From positions 26,386-90,385 of the forward strand of contig JAVXUO010001449.1 of NCBI GenBank assembly GCA_033065855.1: a DNA stretch of 64,000 nt. The letters are read 5' to 3'. The stretch comes from Escallonia rubra (lineage: Eukaryota > Streptophyta > Magnoliopsida > Escalloniales > Escalloniaceae). Positions within the stretch are counted from its first letter, which is position 1. Every line of letters begins with the position of its first letter. The notes under the pieces were generated by a model that worked only from the letters and a program-made list of their open reading frames with translations, was not told the DNA's origin and did no database searches. Positions 58,651 to 64,000 of this stretch are shown here, piece by piece. A program made the position numbers and the translations under genes.

Positions 58651-59020
58651 TTATTTTGTTAATAACCAGCTTCTTTTGTTAATAACCATCCAATGCTATC
58701 CAATGCTATTTCGTTAATAACCAGCTTCTTTGCATCACTAACCTGTGAAACAAGATTGCTTACGTGAGATGGCACATGCAAAAAAGGGCCTACGAAGTGA
58801 CTACCTTATATGATGAAATAAGGTTTGTCAATTGTGTTTGTATCACAACATTGTGTAGCATTCCATGTGGAGATAAACTTCAAACTTTCAAAAGTTTTAA
58901 AACTAATAATAGGAACATGACATAGAGTTTTCAGCCAAAGGACTACATTAGTTTGTACAAAAGTTTGACCATAATATACAACGCAGACAATATGAACAAA
59001 AACATGCTAGGGAGCCGACT
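58650..59020. other. Spacer downstream of MURA
   Basis: GTTAATAACCAGCTTCTTT recurs twice and CCAATGCTAT three times near 58660-58735. Otherwise no coding region. Confidence 0.5.
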
Positions 59021-59024
59021 CTTG

Positions 59025-61688
59025 TCAAGTGTCAAACGTTGTGGTTTGAGCTGTCTGCCTTGCATGACATGTACGCTTGTCGTGGCCAGTATTTTTGCAT
59101 AATCCACAACGTTTTGGCTGCCGCTCTAGACGAATATCCATTTCATTACGCAAACGGACTGATCTTGGTCGACCCTTCCCTCTATTTACAGCAGGGGGCA
59201 TGAATGTACAGCCGGTCCATTCTTCCCAGTAATCTTGATGCTCCAGTGGTTGAAACATTTCAGCCCATATCTTGCTATATTCCTCAACCGAAAACCAGGA
59301 ACTGATAAATGCACAAGGATCTAGCTTTGCCACTGCACAACATGCTAGAACATGAGAACATGGGATTCCATATGTCGTCAACTTCCCGCATGTACATGTT
59401 TTATCTTGAAGCCGCACAACCTGTGCATTTTGGCCGCGTCTATTTCTCACCAAAAAATCCCCCCGATCACCGGTCGTGTTATAAGGTTGCACAAACATAG
59501 AACCAATTTTCCTTTTCGCTTGTTGAATTGCAAGAATGACGGAAGGGACATAATGCTGTTGATCTGCCATAGAGGATGCCGCAAGGTTTCTTCTCAAATT
59601 AAAGTAATGTACACAACGGTGAAAAGAGGTTTGGACTAGTGCTGTGATAGGTAAGCCTCGAGATCCTTTCAAAACACTGTTAAAGACTTCAGAGATGTTG
59701 GTCGTTATCATTCCAAAACGTTTACCACCATCATGTGCAAGTGTCCATTGTTCAACGGGTATCTCATCACACCACTTTTTTGCTTCTAACGACAGATTTT
59801 TGACCTCTTCCATCAACTCGTTGAATTTGCGAACTTGAGTAGCCTTCCCAGCAGCCCAAATAAGCTTCTTCAGCTCCGAACTACCGAATTTTTTTGTGAA
59901 ATTGCTACGAATATGTCTCAAGCAGAACCGGTGATGGGCATAAGGTGGTTGCCATAATTGGTTTCTCCTCACAGTGCTTAAGATACCGGGATGGCGATCT
60001 GAGATCAAGCAAATACACCTATCGCTTGGGACCACGTAATCTCTAACATGCTGCAAAAACCAATTCCAGCTATCATGGTTCTCCCCTTCAACGATAGCAA
60101 ATGCAAGCGGCAATATTTGGTTGTTTCCATCGGCTGATACGGCAATTAACATGGTCCCTAGATACTTTCCATGGAGAAACGTGCCATCAATGCTAATAAC
60201 AGGACGACAGAATCTAAATCCCATGATGCATGGCTTAAATGCCCAAAAAACTCGTTTAAAGCGTATTGCATCAGATTCTCCACGCCCTTTTGGGTCGTAT
60301 TCGACAATGGTACCGGCATTATACTTTTGGATGGCAGCAAAAAATTTTGGCAATGCCCGATATGACTCTTCCCAATTCCCATACAAATCAGCAATAACCG
60401 CAACCTTGGCCTTCCACGCCTTTTTATATGAAACAGTGTATTCATATTTTTCCTTCACAGCTGCGATTAAAGAGCTAATTCTAACCATCGGATCAGCTTC
60501 AACTATATTGCGGACTGCTTCAGTAATCAGTCTATAGTTTACGTGGTGTTGGTCCTGGTTCAAGGCCGTCCTCAATGGACATGTGTGAGGTCCTCGATAG
60601 CGTGTAACTTCAAAATAGTTATGACTCTTCTTACACGTTGCACGGAGATAAAAATTGCACTCATTCGGAAACTTACATTTCAAAGCCACCATAGTTGGGA
60701 TAGACTGCTTCACCTTGTAGATCAAATTATGCTTGACGTGGTACCTTAAAATAGCCTTCACAAACTCGCTTTTATCCTTGAAAACTAGACCCACTCTTAA
60801 CTCATCGTGCTCGGGATGCCATACTGTAGCGTGATTGCTTTCAAGAGGACTTGTAATAACTGCAGCGGGTGCCCAATCAACGTCTGTGAAAAAATGCTCG
60901 TTAGGCTCGTATACGTGTCTCTGAGCTTCTAGCTCAATACTTATACCGTTACCATAATCCTCCCCATCGTCATCTTCATTTAGCCTATCCATGAATGCAT
61001 CTTCTTCGCCTTCCGAATCTGTCCTCTCATGTTCATTATCCAGATTAGGTGCCTCAATGATGGTTGATGCCTCATTCCCCAAGTCAATCATGTTATGCAG
61101 CGGTAAAAGCAAAGAGGAAACAAGACCAGTCACACCTATACCCTGAGGTGTGACATTGGAAATCCCGCCACAGTAACTAGCTCTAATATCGTTGTCTACG
61201 GGAGATAAAATCGAACTTTGTGTGGCATGATCACCAATGTCCAACGAGGTTAGATCCCTTATGGGCGTGGACATGCTACGTTGCGGAGGGGATAGCCTGT
61301 CACAGTTTGACACAAGATTCCGGGAAGAGGAACCATATCCCGTCACAATAGCCTCCATTTCAATAAATAACTCAATGGCGCTCAGCTGCGAGAATTGAGA
61401 TTGGAGATCAAACATAGCTTCTACATCTCCATCATCCTCAATCGGTACTTTGATATAAAAGGTCTGAGCACCGTTTCCAACCATCCGCGGATACCTACAA
61501 TTCAACTTCAACCTGAAATGTTCCTTGTCCAATCTTGTGCAGCTACACAACTTATCCATCAAGCAAGTAAATGTGCAGTTCCCCTCCACCTTTATCAACT
61601 TCTTTGGTCCACAATCATATGCATAACCATCTGAATCTTCTACTGCATTTCCTCCCCAGTAGCACAGCAGCCTTACGGAAGGAGCCAT
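59025..61688 (-). CDS. Mutator (MULE) MURA transposase, intact
   Basis: A single uninterrupted frame of 887 residues, full length for the family. An N-terminal region of about 120 residues (LCYWGG; PB1-like in many MULEs) is followed by an acidic linker (220-250). Next is the MuDR DNA-binding region at about 297-400 (LRVGLVFKDKSEFVKAI) and the MULE transposase domain at about 495-670. The catalytic acids look present: D501 (SIDGTFL), D564 (ISDRHPG) and E667 (NISEVFNS). A SWIM zinc finger is at 765-779 (CTCGKLTTYGIPCSH) and a CX2CX4HX4C knuckle at 861-874. It would bind element ends and move them. The PMD gene follows 965 bp downstream on the same strand. No long terminal inverted repeat could be found around the pair. 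The ATG chosen is the first in the frame. FAR1-like domestication is possible but less likely. Confidence 0.93.
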   Translation of the reverse strand: MAPSVRLLCYWGGNAVEDSDGYAYDCGPKKLIKVEGNCTFTCLMDKLCSCTRLDKEHFRLKLNCRYPRMVGNGAQTFYIKVPIEDDGDVEAMFDLQSQFSQLSAIELFIEMEAIVTGYGSSSRNLVSNCDRLSPPQRSMSTPIRDLTSLDIGDHATQSSILSPVDNDIRASYCGGISNVTPQGIGVTGLVSSLLLPLHNMIDLGNEASTIIEAPNLDNEHERTDSEGEEDAFMDRLNEDDDGEDYGNGISIELEAQRHVYEPNEHFFTDVDWAPAAVITSPLESNHATVWHPEHDELRVGLVFKDKSEFVKAILRYHVKHNLIYKVKQSIPTMVALKCKFPNECNFYLRATCKKSHNYFEVTRYRGPHTCPLRTALNQDQHHVNYRLITEAVRNIVEADPMVRISSLIAAVKEKYEYTVSYKKAWKAKVAVIADLYGNWEESYRALPKFFAAIQKYNAGTIVEYDPKGRGESDAIRFKRVFWAFKPCIMGFRFCRPVISIDGTFLHGKYLGTMLIAVSADGNNQILPLAFAIVEGENHDSWNWFLQHVRDYVVPSDRCICLISDRHPGILSTVRRNQLWQPPYAHHRFCLRHIRSNFTKKFGSSELKKLIWAAGKATQVRKFNELMEEVKNLSLEAKKWCDEIPVEQWTLAHDGGKRFGMITTNISEVFNSVLKGSRGLPITALVQTSFHRCVHYFNLRRNLAASSMADQQHYVPSVILAIQQAKRKIGSMFVQPYNTTGDRGDFLVRNRRGQNAQVVRLQDKTCTCGKLTTYGIPCSHVLACCAVAKLDPCAFISSWFSVEEYSKIWAEMFQPLEHQDYWEEWTGCTFMPPAVNRGKGRPRSVRLRNEMDIRLERQPKRCGLCKNTGHDKRTCHARQTAQTTTFDT

Positions 61689-61971
61689 GGCGAACCTTCA
61701 ATGTTTACATAGAAATATGATTAAGTTTTCTATACAAACTATGTGTCATTACAAAGCATGATATAAACGCAGCATAGTACTAACACAATTTGTCTCCCAG
61801 CAGGGGAAAAGGAACCGTGTTGATATAGTCAAAAAGTTCAATCCCCTCCTCCATTTGCATGGGGAAGAAATGGTGGCTTGTCTCTTCCCTTTCCTTCCCA
61901 TGCCCGCACTAGTAATTGGTGCATGAATGATGTTAAGGCAGAGAGTAAGCATATTATGCATTTATACTTGA

Positions 61972-63490
<1,519 letters not shown>

Positions 63491-63540
63491 TGTGTGATAA
63501 ATTGTGTTAGTACTATGCTGCGTTTATAAACAAACATCAG

Positions 63541-63665
63541 TGCAAGGATGAGGCTTGCTTTACCTATCCCAAATCAATTATGGAGTAGCATCTCCATGGA
63601 TTTCATTGAAGGGTTACCTAAATCAGGACACAAGGAGGTTATACTAGTGGTTGTTACAGCCTATA
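63541..63665 (+). pseudogene. Ty3/gypsy integrase fragment
   Basis: Reads RLALPIPNQLWSSISMDFIE, then GLPKSGHKEVILVVVTAY, the start of the integrase core of chromovirus-type gypsy elements (LPIPxxxWxxISMDFIEGLP). Similarity stops after about 40 residues, before the catalytic centre is complete. Confidence 0.85.
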
Positions 63666-63669
63666 TAAA

Positions 63670-64000
63670 GCCTAGAGGACTGACATGTTAAGGCAGCTTT
63701 GTAGTGCAACTTCCAAACTTAAAAGCTTCAATATGTACTTTTTTGTTTCTTAACCTTTAATTCTAATCAAAATGCAAAATGTGGGTTCATTACCTGCTTA
63801 AATTACATGCATTTTAAACTTGTTGGATATTTCACTTCAAAAGTACATGCTCACATTCAACTCTACTCCTCTTCAAGCAAACGGAAGTAAACAGCAGTAA
63901 AAGTAAGGCACGACGAAAATTTGTGCATCAAAAAGATAAAAAATAAACTAGAAAACATAGCACCCCGTCAATAAACTAGAAGTAAAGAGTAAGAATTTGT
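63670..64000. other. Right edge, nothing recognised
   Basis: AT-rich sequence with no visible gene, repeat or transposon terminus. Confidence 0.5.

Noticed and set aside
63695..63706. TTTGTAGTG as the right terminus of the 50176 CACTA element
   Set aside because: No GCGACGG-type repeats or CATTTTTGTTG sequence next to it.

Overview
The window is nuclear DNA of a flowering plant, probably a eudicot; the species cannot be told from the sequence. This rests on spliced genes with GT/AG introns, plant-only families (XTH, B3, plant mobile domain) and a dense nest of plant transposons: CACTA, MULE, PIF/Harbinger, Stowaway, Ty1/copia and Ty3/gypsy. Ordinary host genes are few.

Layout. 1-6913: a minus-strand CACTA element with a decayed TNP2-type transposase. 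9290-16785: a decayed minus-strand copia element, split by a complete CACTA element (11069-14612) that carries an intact two-exon B3-domain gene, and by an inverted-repeat element (14888-16158) that carries a short-chain dehydrogenase fragment. 17642-18831: an intact four-exon XTH gene. 19511-25310: an inverted-repeat element, two minisatellite-like blocks, and a probable gypsy LTR with a Stowaway MITE inside it. 25383-30340: a second copy of the copia-plus-XTH segment, about 11.2 kb downstream of the first. It lacks both insertions, and its XTH has a 4-bp frameshift in exon 1. 31870-33490: a gypsy integrase split by about 1 kb. 35455-41660: a plus-strand CACTA remnant, followed by a MULE with 9-bp target duplications (42671-44237) and a palindromic repeat block.

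46146-49190 holds two head-to-head small genes of one unrecognised protein family. The plus-strand gene lies at the end of an array of exact 590-bp tandem repeats, each with its own TATA-like site. 50176-54255 is a CACTA end interrupted by an intact-looking PIF/Harbinger element whose Myb-like protein and DDE transposase both have open frames.

54610-61688 holds a six-exon plant-mobile-domain gene (one single-base frameshift) and an intact 887-residue MURA transposase, both on the minus strand, with a gypsy reverse-transcriptase fragment between them. 61763-63527 is a segment bounded by perfect 29-bp inverted repeats that contains an ARF GTPase exon fragment. A gypsy integrase fragment follows near the right edge.

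Three captured or stranded host-gene pieces (B3, SDR, ARF) sit inside or beside DNA transposons. The two segmental copies allow insertions to be dated relative to the XTH duplication. Coordinates of spliced genes were derived by eye from splice-site consensus and family similarity.
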